Shown: positions 7,521 through 14,968 of the stretch, in pieces
How the letters are laid out: the number at the start of each line of letters is the position of its first letter
Numbering within the stretch: the stretch's first letter is position 1
Source: an uncultured Collinsella sp.
GTDB taxonomy: Bacteria; Actinomycetota; Coriobacteriia; Coriobacteriales; Coriobacteriaceae
Direction: 5' to 3'
DNA: 28,363 nucleotides
Assembly (NCBI GenBank): GCA_900545835.1
Contig: URBB01000010.1
Coordinates: 1 to 28,363, forward strand
Program-made: the position numbers and the translations under genes
The notes under the pieces: model-generated
Database searches by the model: none
The model's input: the letters and a program-made list of their open reading frames with translations, nothing else
What the model was told of the DNA's origin: nothing

Positions 7521-8399
7521 ATGAACAAGCCGAGTGTTTCTGCCGGCGTCGTTGCCGGCGTTGCTCTGGGAGCCGCGGCGCTTGGTGCGGCCGCTGTCGC
7601 TGTTCGTGCTGCCTGTCTGCAGGTTGCGCGAACCCGCAATGGGTTGGCGCGTGTGAAGCGCGTGCACGACGAGGGCGGCGACGAAGTCCGCGTATTGGTA
7701 CAAGGCGGCGTCTACCAAAGTGCAAGCTACGTTGGCGAGCGTTGGGCGGAGCCCGTCTTTACGTACTATCGTTCGTTTGACGACGTGTTTGAGGCCGAGG
7801 ATGCGATGCGCGACGCTTACGGTCACGGTATCGACCGCATGCTTATGCTGGGCGGCGGCGGGTTTGCCTATCCCAAGTTCGCGCTGATGTCGCACGAGGA
7901 CTTGTGCATGGACGTTATCGAGTATGACGGAGAGATTACGCGCCTAGCGCGCCGCTGGTTCTACCTGGACGAGCTGGAGCGTGCGGTGGGCGACCGCTTG
8001 CGGGTGATTACCGCTGAGGCTCGCTCGTATTTGGGTGTGACGAGCGTGGGCCATCGTCGCTACGACGTGGTCGTGAGCGATTGCTTTGGCGGTGTCGAGC
8101 CCGTACGCGAGCTGGCGACGGTTGAGGCGTTGCGTTTGGTGCGAGGCAGCCTGAACCCCGGGGGTATCTACGTTGCCAATATCGTGAGCGCAAACGAGGG
8201 GAGCGACGTAACGTTCCTGCGCGATTGCGCCGCCACGGCGCTCGAGGTGTTCGCCCACGCCTGGGTGGTCCCATGTGGCGATGCAGAGTTCGGCGGCGAG
8301 GAGAATTATCTGCTCATCGCCAGCGACGGCGACTACGCCTTTGCCGAAGCTGTGCCCTTCGACACCGACTTCCTCGGCACCGTCCTTCACGACAAGTAA
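7521..8399 (+). CDS. Spermidine-synthase-like methyltransferase-fold protein with membrane anchor
   Basis: 292 residues. An Ala/Gly/Val-rich hydrophobic segment (about 9-31) at the N-terminus is a signal anchor. The rest resembles the spermidine synthase (SpeE) Rossmann fold: MLMLGGGGFAYPKF (107-120, usual GGGDG region), VIEYDGEI (132-139, ribose-binding acid) and VVVSDCFGG (183-191, usual catalytic-loop position). The N-terminal SpeE beta-domain is reduced and the typical active-site YHE motif is not seen, so true putrescine aminopropyl transfer is doubtful. Its ATG directly follows the elp3 stop (TAG then ATG), with AAGGAG inside the end of elp3, so translation is coupled. No other polyamine gene is nearby. 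The precise substrate cannot be given. Confidence 0.7.
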   Translation: MNKPSVSAGVVAGVALGAAALGAAAVAVRAACLQVARTRNGLARVKRVHDEGGDEVRVLVQGGVYQSASYVGERWAEPVFTYYRSFDDVFEAEDAMRDAYGHGIDRMLMLGGGGFAYPKFALMSHEDLCMDVIEYDGEITRLARRWFYLDELERAVGDRLRVITAEARSYLGVTSVGHRRYDVVVSDCFGGVEPVRELATVEALRLVRGSLNPGGIYVANIVSANEGSDVTFLRDCAATALEVFAHAWVVPCGDAEFGGEENYLLIASDGDYAFAEAVPFDTDFLGTVLHDK

Positions 8400-8426
8400 G
8401 TCTCCCCGTCCCAAAAAGGACTGGTC

Positions 8427-10871
8427 TTAGGCGTGGTCGCGCCAGCTGAGGACGCGCTGCTTCATGCCCTCGATGTCGAGCACGCCTTCGGCGAAGCCTT
8501 TGCGCACGAGCTCTTCGGGAACAAACTCGTCGTAGCGGTCAAAATAAGGCACCTCGCCGGGATAGACGAGCTCGATGGGATCGAAGTCTTTCTCGGCCTC
8601 GGCGGCGAGCACCTCAAAGAACGTCTCCTCGTCGGCCTTCATTTTAAACTGCATAAAGTACGGGCGTGACGGGTCGAGTCCGCGAAGGCCCAGCTCCGCG
8701 GCACATTTAATCTTGAGCATGCGCTCGAGTGCCAAAAAGGCGTAGCTGCCCAACCAGGGGAAGAGCACCCAGGTGTCGCCGCCCAGGTTAATGAGTGGCT
8801 TGGTCCCCGCGCCCGAAATCTCGGCCGTATGGCGAGCCTGCGCCAAGCGGGCCCGTGCGTTACCCATGAGGTACGGATATGCTGCGTGCTCGTTGAGCGC
8901 TTGGCACATGCGTTCGAGTACGTGTGTATTGATGTCACCGGGGCAGTCGCCAAAGTATGCCGGCACACGACCTTTGACTTGCGTGGCAAAGACGGTGTGT
9001 CGCTTCCAGTCCACTTCCTCGACAATCCAGCAGTGTCCGGCGATGGCGATGCGCTCGCCGGGCGGTGGCGGATTGACGATCGTGCCCAACTCGGCCGACT
9101 CGCTGCGAACGGTGAACTCCTCGTTTTCCTGGAATACGGCGTAGAACTTAAAGTTGTTAATGATGCGCTCGCCCGCGAGACCCACGATGAGCCCGCCACC
9201 TTCGGCGACCTGGATATGGTCGATCTTAATGAGGTGGCGTAGCAGCACACGGTAATCGTCTGCCGAGACACGGTGGAAATAGCTGAGCGTGAGCACGCGC
9301 TGGGCAAGTTCGGCCGGCGTGAGCTCTCCGGTGCTGGCAAGCGTCGACATGGTCTGGTGATAGAGCAGACTGTAGGGGAGTCGATCGAGCTCAGGCGGCT
9401 CGACCCACTTTTCCTCGCGATAGAGTTGTACGAGCGCGATGCCTTGCAGGAGCTTCCACGGGATGGTCTCGGGCATCATCGTGCGCGGCTCGGGTTCCTC
9501 CTCGCGCATGACAAACCACATCTCGGGCGGAAGATCGCGGCGCCCCGTGCGGCCCATTCGCTGCAACAAAGAGCTGACGGTAAACGGCGCGTCGATCTGA
9601 AACGCACGCTCCAGACGGCCGATATCGATACCGAGCTCCAGCGTAGAGGTGGTGACGGTCGTTTGTGCCTGTTCCTCGTCGCGCATGAGCTCTTCTGCCG
9701 TCTCGCGCAGCGATGCCGAAAGATTGCCGTGGTGGATGAGAAAGCGGTCGGGCTCGTGCCGGCTCTCACAGTAGCAACGCAGCATGGAGCATACGGCCTC
9801 TGCCTCTTCGCGCGAGTTGGCAAAGACCAGGCACTTGCGGCCGCGGGTGTGTTCGAAGATATAGCCCATGCCGGGGTCGGCGTTGTCTGGTGCTGTGTCG
9901 GTGGGGCTGAGAAGCGCCTGCTCGGTCGCTCGCGGGATGTCGACTTCGCCCTCGGGGGCCGAGGAAGTTTGGCGGTCCTTGGGAGTGGCCTTGCCCCGTG
10001 TCCGCTCACGACGTTGACGGCGCTCCTCTTGTGTGAGCTGTCCGCTGTGACGCATGTCTTGGGCGCCGGCGGGCAGTGCCGCGGATGCCGCCGCCTCGAT
10101 GCGCTCGCACGCAAGCACTTCGGCCTCTTGAGGACCTGTGCCCATGAATCCCCGTTGCTGTGCCTGGGGGCCCGAGTTGTAGAAGTGCTCCATGGAGATG
10201 CGCCACACGCGGCGCGGCTCTTCAAAGCGTGGGATAACGCAGTCGCGCCCCGTTCCCTGTGAGAGAAAGGCACCCGTGCGCTCGGGGTCGCCGATGGTGG
10301 CCGAAAGGCCAATGCGTCGAGGTTGCACGCCGGCCATGCGCGAGAGTCGCTCGATAAGGCAGAGCGTCTGCCCGCCACGGTCGCCGCGCATGAGCGAGTG
10401 GACCTCATCGATGACCACATAGCGCAGGTCGCAAAACATGCGCGGGATCGCCATGTGCTTATGGATTAAGAGCGCCTCGAGTGACTCGGGCGTAATCTGC
10501 AAGATGCCGTTCGGTTTTTTGATGAGCTTAGCCTTGTGCGACTGCGAGACATCGCCATGCCAGTGCCAGACAGGGATATCGGCCTCTTCGCACAGGTCAT
10601 TGAGACGGACGAACTGATCATTGATGAGTGCCTTGAGGGGGCCAATGTAGAGGGCACCAACGCTTGCGGGCGGGTTCTCCCAAAACTCGGTCAGGATGGG
10701 AAAGAAGGCCGCTTCGGTTTTGCCGGAAGCTGTGGATGCCGTTAGGAGCACATTGTCTTGTGTGTTAAAGATGGCGTCTGCCGCCGCAACCTGGATAGAG
10801 CGCAGGCTCTCCCAATCGTGGGAGTAGATGAAGTCTTGGATAAACGAGGCGTAGCGGTCAAAGGCGTTCAC
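8427..10871 (-). CDS. Lhr/BrxHI-like SF2 helicase, SngC-like component of a Shango-type system
   Basis: 814 residues from the GTG at 10871, which is preceded by GAGAGGAAG; the frame extends upstream to a TTG without a ribosome binding site. Motifs: TASTASGKTEAAF (44-56), IGPLKAL (76-82), TPES (127-130), DEVHS (155-159), SAT (190-192), HHGNLS (380-385), STLELGIDIG (409-418) and QRMGRTGRR (437-445). HGNLS and DEVH are characteristic of Lhr-type helicases such as BrxHI. A Lhr-like winged-helix and C-terminal region follows (about 540-700). A 90-residue charged, low-complexity insertion (about 240-335) separates the two RecA lobes. It is third in the cassette, 118 bp downstream of the ATPase gene and beyond a hairpin, and converges on the spermidine-synthase-like gene with 27 bp between stops. 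Confidence 0.85.
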   Translation of the reverse strand: MNAFDRYASFIQDFIYSHDWESLRSIQVAAADAIFNTQDNVLLTASTASGKTEAAFFPILTEFWENPPASVGALYIGPLKALINDQFVRLNDLCEEADIPVWHWHGDVSQSHKAKLIKKPNGILQITPESLEALLIHKHMAIPRMFCDLRYVVIDEVHSLMRGDRGGQTLCLIERLSRMAGVQPRRIGLSATIGDPERTGAFLSQGTGRDCVIPRFEEPRRVWRISMEHFYNSGPQAQQRGFMGTGPQEAEVLACERIEAAASAALPAGAQDMRHSGQLTQEERRQRRERTRGKATPKDRQTSSAPEGEVDIPRATEQALLSPTDTAPDNADPGMGYIFEHTRGRKCLVFANSREEAEAVCSMLRCYCESRHEPDRFLIHHGNLSASLRETAEELMRDEEQAQTTVTTSTLELGIDIGRLERAFQIDAPFTVSSLLQRMGRTGRRDLPPEMWFVMREEEPEPRTMMPETIPWKLLQGIALVQLYREEKWVEPPELDRLPYSLLYHQTMSTLASTGELTPAELAQRVLTLSYFHRVSADDYRVLLRHLIKIDHIQVAEGGGLIVGLAGERIINNFKFYAVFQENEEFTVRSESAELGTIVNPPPPGERIAIAGHCWIVEEVDWKRHTVFATQVKGRVPAYFGDCPGDINTHVLERMCQALNEHAAYPYLMGNARARLAQARHTAEISGAGTKPLINLGGDTWVLFPWLGSYAFLALERMLKIKCAAELGLRGLDPSRPYFMQFKMKADEETFFEVLAAEAEKDFDPIELVYPGEVPYFDRYDEFVPEELVRKGFAEGVLDIEGMKQRVLSWRDHA

Positions 10872-10952
10872 GGGGCTTCCTCTCAAAAACGAATCTCTCA
10901 ACGCGGCTGGCAACGGCTTGCTGCATTACAGTCTCAACGTTTGCCCAGATAA

Positions 10953-10990
10953 AACCTGCCAAAATAAACCTGTCCCTTTTTTGGCAGGTT
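10953..10990 (-). terminator. Perfect 12-bp hairpin between the ATPase and helicase genes (terminator or REP-like repeat)
   Basis: AACCTGCCAAAA (10953-10964) is the exact reverse complement of TTTTGGCAGGTT (10979-10990), with a 14-base loop. Read on the minus strand, the stem begins within the TAA stop of the ATPase gene (10989-10991) and is followed by TTATC, giving a U-rich run, so it can act as an intrinsic terminator inside the operon. The loop carries GGGACAGG on the minus strand, a sequence I associate from memory with REP-like repeats; that link is unverified. Confidence 0.7.
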
Positions 10991-12293
10991 AGATGGTGAA
11001 TTCGGCGAAGTTACGGTCGCCGCCTGCGGTGCCGGTGTCGCCTGTTGCTGCTCCCGGCACCAGCGCGTCGCCGCCGACGCTTTGCAGCAGCTCGGCTACG
11101 TTGGCGTCGGGGTTCTGGCATAGGATGTCGAGCAGCTCGATAAAGTCGCGAATGACTTCACGCGGCGTCAGATGTGTGTCGGCTCCCACACGACCGAACT
11201 CGATCTTGAGGAAGTCCACCAAGTCGTTCTCGGTAAGCGTGGGCGTCCAGCCAAAGTAGCCGGCATGGATCTGCATGAGTTTTTCGATCAGCACCAGCAA
11301 CTCCTCGTAGGTGAGTGGCTGCAGGCGGATGATGGGCGCGAGCATGTCCTTAAGATCCTCGCGTGCAAAGCGGCCTTGAGCGAGTCGGCTGCGCAGGGCC
11401 TCGTAGGAGAACACGCCGCGGCGGCGGTCTTCGATGGAGGTTGGCGTGCCGCCCATGATCATGCCCAGGTACTGCGCCTTGCCCTGGAGTGTGTCGTTGT
11501 ACATGGTCAGGATCTTCTCGTAGTTGTACTGGCGCGTGATCGCGTTGGGAATCTTATACAGATTCACGAGCTCGTCGATGAGCACCAACATACCCTTGTA
11601 GCCGCTGCAGACCAAAAAACGCGCGATGAGCTTAACGTAGTCGTACCAGTCGTCATCGCTGATGATGGTCGAGGAGCCCAGCTCGGCGCGAGTCTCGCTC
11701 TTGGTACGGTATTCGCCGCGGATCCATTTGGTCACGCGGCTCATGGCTTCTTCGTCGCCCTCGGATACGGCCGTGCGATAGCGGCGGAGCATGCGGGTGA
11801 AGTCGAAGCCGTGGACCATTTCCTCGAGCGGGGCCAGTTGGGCATTGACGACCGACTCGTCGACGTCGGCGTACGAGGCGACCCAGCGATCAAGAATAAG
11901 GTTGAGCGCACCGCCCTCGGGGCGCGTTTTAGTCGATATGTTGCGGATGAGCTCACGGTAGGTGGCAAGGCCCTGTCCCTGGCCGCCCTGCAGGCGGCGC
12001 TCGGGGGATAGGTCGGCATCGGCCACGACGAATCCCTCGCCCATGGCGTGCGTGCGGATGGTCTGGAGCAAAAAGCTCTTGCCGGCTCCGTAGCGACCAA
12101 CCAGAAAGCGGAAGCTCGCGCCGCCGTCGGCGATGAGACTCAGGTCGGTGAGCAGGGCGCGGATCTCGACCTCGCGCCCTACGGTGATGTAGGGAAGGCC
12201 GATGCGCGGGACCACGCCGCCCTTGAGCGAGTTGAGAATGACGGCGGCGACGCGCTTGGGCACGCGGGGTGCTGCGGATGCGGTATCACTCAT
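10989..12293 (-). CDS. BrxD/DUF2791-like P-loop ATPase, SngB-like component of a Shango-type system
   Basis: 434 residues. Walker A GRYGAGKS (66-73) lies in FRFLVGRYGAGKSFLL, and Walker B MLVLIDELVNL (235-245) carries the catalytic D240-E241. A conserved block GGTPTSIEDRRRG (281-293) followed by RSRL (301-304) fits the sensor and arginine-finger region of the BREX-type ATP-binding family BrxD/DUF2791. The N-terminal VGREVEI (38-44) is the usual entry to the AAA+ core. The last 40 residues are Gly/Ala/Thr-rich and probably disordered. The ATG at 12293 lies 8 bases inside the end of the upstream TerB gene, so the two are coupled. In this arrangement the ATPase probably loads or regulates the helicase. 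Confidence 0.85.
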   Translation of the reverse strand: MSDTASAAPRVPKRVAAVILNSLKGGVVPRIGLPYITVGREVEIRALLTDLSLIADGGASFRFLVGRYGAGKSFLLQTIRTHAMGEGFVVADADLSPERRLQGGQGQGLATYRELIRNISTKTRPEGGALNLILDRWVASYADVDESVVNAQLAPLEEMVHGFDFTRMLRRYRTAVSEGDEEAMSRVTKWIRGEYRTKSETRAELGSSTIISDDDWYDYVKLIARFLVCSGYKGMLVLIDELVNLYKIPNAITRQYNYEKILTMYNDTLQGKAQYLGMIMGGTPTSIEDRRRGVFSYEALRSRLAQGRFAREDLKDMLAPIIRLQPLTYEELLVLIEKLMQIHAGYFGWTPTLTENDLVDFLKIEFGRVGADTHLTPREVIRDFIELLDILCQNPDANVAELLQSVGGDALVPGAATGDTGTAGGDRNFAEFTI

Positions 12294-14046
12294 AGTCTAG
12301 GTATCCTCTCACGTCTGCTTCGTAGTCCTCGATAATGTGCGGTCCTGCCGCGCCAAATTCAATTACGGTGTCACCCACCAGGTCAAAGAGCGCCTCATTG
12401 ATGCTATCGACGAGCATGTCCTCGCTCTGGTCCGAGTGCGCCACTGCCGATGTCGCTTGCGCTGCGTTTTGCTCGAGCAGTGCGCGCAGATACGCGGTTG
12501 CGGCAGGCGCGAGTTCGGTTACGGTGCCAGCGGGTGCAGTCGATACGACCGCTGGCGTCGGTGCGAGGAGCGGTGCCACGACGCCAAACTGTTCGGTGGA
12601 AATGGTTGGCTCGTCGGCTTTGTTGCGCTCCGTAGGCGCCGCGATCGGCTCGGCCATCGCGTCGGTCGCAGGCTTGGCTTCCGGTTGCTCGGATTCCGCC
12701 GTATCGACCTCTGTGGGCACATCGTCCTCGCGCTCTTCGTCGATCAAAAGCGCTTCGCGCGTTTGCGCAGCGGCGCTCCGAATGTGCCCCAGCTGACTCA
12801 GATCGATATCGATCTTGACGGGCTGGTGTGCGGCGTCCCACGAAAGCCATGCCACAATCTCGTCATCGATAATTTTGGCCAGATATTTGGGGACCTTTTC
12901 TTCCTTAAGGGGATGGGCGGGGTCCAGCGCCAGGCGCAGGCGTTGGTCGCAGGCGCGCATCATTTCACCGAGCTTGCTGCTCTTTTGCCTACTACCATGG
13001 ATACGCATACATTCCCAAAAGCCGTTTTGGCAACGGTAGATATGGATAGGATCCAGGCGATATTCGCAGTCCTCGTGGCGCTCGGGCGCAAAGAATACGG
13101 CCGAGGCAAACATGGTGTAGGGCATGGCCGTCTCCTCCCCAAACAAGCTCGCTACGATGCCGGTCTTTCGATGCGTGTCGTAGTAGCGCGCCATGCGGAC
13201 ATACGCGGCGCATGCCACGTGGCGCAGATCGCGGTGGTGGCTGCGGTCGAGCCGCGAGTTACTTAGGTTGTACGTGGAGAGGGCGTTGATGGCGGCCATG
13301 AGTCGCTCCTCGCGCACCTCATCGGGCGGAAGGGGGAGCGTGGGCTCGGAGGTTTTGCGACGTTTGGGGGTCTGGTCGGACGGTGCCGGTGCCGGTACAA
13401 GGTCTCGTGCCGCGCGCCGCAGCTCGATAAGGGCGTTATCGAACATGACGGTTTTAGAGTCACGAAGCAGCTTGGGGTCGAGCCCATGGAATACGGCGTA
13501 ATCCTGCAACCACACGCGTGCAAACCGATCAATGCCGGGCTCGAAGGCGCGATAGACATCCCAAAAGGCCTTGATCTTGTTAAAACCGTCGAGCGGGTCA
13601 TCTACGCCAATGCCGCAGATCAGCTCATAGAGATACAGAAAGGCAAAAGACGTAGACGTTTCCTCGACGGTTCCGCGACGCACTTGGGCACGCCAAGTAA
13701 AGTAGCCGCGCAGCTGTCGGTCGCTCATAGCGTTGTAGGTGGGAAAGTACGACTTAAAGGTGCCGTTGTAGGGACAGTCGTCCTCAAAGTCGGCCATCAG
13801 CAGGCCCTGGCGGTAAAAAAGCTCGGCTTCCGAAAGCCAGCGGCCCGCACCGCCCTTGGGGTCTTCTTGCCAACGCGATATCTCACGCATCTTGCGGTAC
13901 TGGTCGGGGAGGAAATTTTGCATCTGTCGGCCGGTTTTGAGAATCGGCTCGTCTGCGTAGACTTCGTTTGAGAAGCGGGCGGACTGATGGGTCCGGGCCT
14001 CGGCCATAATGCGCTCGATGAGCATCTTGATGTCCTGGTCGGCCAC
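12286..14046 (-). CDS. TerB-N/TerB-C domain protein, SngA-like component of a Shango-type system
   Basis: 586 residues, first gene of the cassette. The N-terminal half has the TerB-N signature: MSDRQLRGYFTWRAQVRRG (107-125) and SFAFLYLYELICGIGV (133-148). The last ~70 residues (YLRALLEQ..., MLVDSINEALFDLVGDTVIE, IIEDYEADV) look like TerB-C. In between lies an acidic, Pro/Ala/Thr-rich linker (about 440-515). TerB-N/TerB-C proteins are known beside SF2 helicases and DUF2791 ATPases. The three-gene set of TerB-like protein, ATPase and helicase is the description of Shango, so I assign SngA by domain order. The GTG start at 14046 has AGGAGG five bases upstream. It overlaps the ATPase gene by 8 bp. 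Confidence 0.85.
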   Translation of the reverse strand: MADQDIKMLIERIMAEARTHQSARFSNEVYADEPILKTGRQMQNFLPDQYRKMREISRWQEDPKGGAGRWLSEAELFYRQGLLMADFEDDCPYNGTFKSYFPTYNAMSDRQLRGYFTWRAQVRRGTVEETSTSFAFLYLYELICGIGVDDPLDGFNKIKAFWDVYRAFEPGIDRFARVWLQDYAVFHGLDPKLLRDSKTVMFDNALIELRRAARDLVPAPAPSDQTPKRRKTSEPTLPLPPDEVREERLMAAINALSTYNLSNSRLDRSHHRDLRHVACAAYVRMARYYDTHRKTGIVASLFGEETAMPYTMFASAVFFAPERHEDCEYRLDPIHIYRCQNGFWECMRIHGSRQKSSKLGEMMRACDQRLRLALDPAHPLKEEKVPKYLAKIIDDEIVAWLSWDAAHQPVKIDIDLSQLGHIRSAAAQTREALLIDEEREDDVPTEVDTAESEQPEAKPATDAMAEPIAAPTERNKADEPTISTEQFGVVAPLLAPTPAVVSTAPAGTVTELAPAATAYLRALLEQNAAQATSAVAHSDQSEDMLVDSINEALFDLVGDTVIEFGAAGPHIIEDYEADVRGYLDYE

Positions 14047-14056
14047 CGCTCCTCCT

Positions 14057-14126
14057 CTCGAACGCAGCTACGGTGACCTCATATCATAGCACAGCATCAA
14101 ACAGGTGTTCGAGATACCGCTGCGTT
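14057..14126 (-). promoter_or_regulatory. Candidate promoter and inverted repeats upstream of the Shango-like operon
   Basis: On the minus strand, TGCTATGAT (14083-14091) is an extended -10 box; no good -35 is seen. Two sequence modules occur on both sides of it in inverted orientation: CTCGAAC (14057-14063) with GTTCGAG (14107-14113), and AACGCAGC (14061-14068) with GCTGCGTT (14119-14126). The left modules overlap each other immediately upstream of the ribosome binding site. The arrangement resembles a two-site operator that could loop. Confidence 0.45.
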
Positions 14127-14133
14127 GATAGAT

Positions 14134-14850
14134 TTAGAACAGGAGGGCGTAGATGACGGCGATGACGACGGAGGGGAGCATATTGGCCGTGCGGAAGGTC
14201 TGAGGACGGATGAGGTTGACGCCGACGCAGAAGATGAGCATGGAGCCTACGAGCGAAAGGCTGTCGAGGGCTGCCGCGGTCATGATGGGGGAGAGCGCGC
14301 CGGCAAACAACGTGATCGTCCCCTGGAACACGGCGACGGGCAGGGCGGAGAAAATGCAGCCGCGGCCAAGCGACGCCGTCATGGTGCAGACGATGATGCA
14401 GTCCAATGCGCCTTTCAGGGCAAGCGTTGACCAGTCACCGAGCAGACCGTCCTGGATCGATCCCACAATGGCCATGGCGCCGATACACACGGTGAGTGAA
14501 GTCGAGACAAAAGCGTTGGTGAACTCGTTATCGCCCTCGCTGCCGGTTTTGCGCTTGAGCCATTCGCCAAGGTTCTCGATGGCGGCTTCCAAGTTGACGG
14601 CCTCGCCGATGAGCGAACCGAGCGCAAATGAGACGATGAGCATGGTGGTACCGGTGGTCGCTAGCGCCTTTCCATCGATGATGAGCATCTTTTGCATGGT
14701 GCCGCCCAGGCCGATAAACAGGACGCACAGCCCCGATGCTTTCATGAGCGTGTCTTGGATACGCGGTGTAATGAAGCGGCCGCCCGCTAATCCTAAAAGA
14801 CCGCCCGCAACTAAAAGCACAACGTTGATGATTGTTCCCAAGCCCGGCAT
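14134..14850 (-). CDS. DUF554 family membrane protein
   Basis: 238 residues, nearly all hydrophobic, with about seven membrane segments. It begins MPGLGTIINVVLLVAGGLLGLAGG and contains GLGGTMQKML, the conserved block SFALGSLIGEAVNLEAAIENLG, and GAMAIVGSIQDGLLGD followed by a TMTASLGRG segment; this order is that of the DUF554 (YdfK/YqgA-like) family. Function of the family is not established; a transport role is only a guess. The ATG at 14850 has AGGAGG close upstream, and the frame before it has no ribosome binding site. It lies downstream of the surface cluster and upstream of the Shango-like cassette, all on the minus strand, but with its own candidate promoter. Confidence 0.85.
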   Translation of the reverse strand: MPGLGTIINVVLLVAGGLLGLAGGRFITPRIQDTLMKASGLCVLFIGLGGTMQKMLIIDGKALATTGTTMLIVSFALGSLIGEAVNLEAAIENLGEWLKRKTGSEGDNEFTNAFVSTSLTVCIGAMAIVGSIQDGLLGDWSTLALKGALDCIIVCTMTASLGRGCIFSALPVAVFQGTITLFAGALSPIMTAAALDSLSLVGSMLIFCVGVNLIRPQTFRTANMLPSVVIAVIYALLF

Positions 14851-14867
14851 GAGCCCTCCTGTATTGA

Positions 14868-14945
14868 TGCCAACGTGGCAATCGTAGCAGAACGAAATGC
14901 GAGGTACATCGCGACTCATCTAATACGTTATATAAGGGGTATTAG
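14868..14945 (-). promoter_or_regulatory. Candidate promoter and palindromes upstream of the DUF554 gene
   Basis: On the minus strand, TGCTACGAT (extended -10, core 14881-14886) is followed directly by the palindrome TGCCA-ACG-TGGCA (14868-14880), where an operator would block initiation. Farther upstream, CTAATAC (14920-14926) and GTATTAG (14939-14945) form a perfect 7-bp inverted repeat around an AT-rich core. Confidence 0.35.
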
Positions 14946-14968
14946 GAATGATGCGCAGCATTTAAGCC

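Noticed and set aside
5466..7895. 809-residue minus-strand ORF across elp3
   Set aside because: It is the antisense shadow of elp3 and its neighbour, His/Arg/Thr-rich without domains; GC-rich codon bias keeps the opposite strand open.
8400..8426. Bidirectional terminator between the convergent spermidine-synthase-like and helicase genes
   Set aside because: Only a 4-bp GTCC/GGAC stem around AAAAA is present, too weak to call.
8427..14046. BREX system
   Set aside because: BrxD-like and BrxHI-like proteins are present, but no PglX methyltransferase, PglZ or BrxC is seen, and a TerB protein is; Shango fits better.
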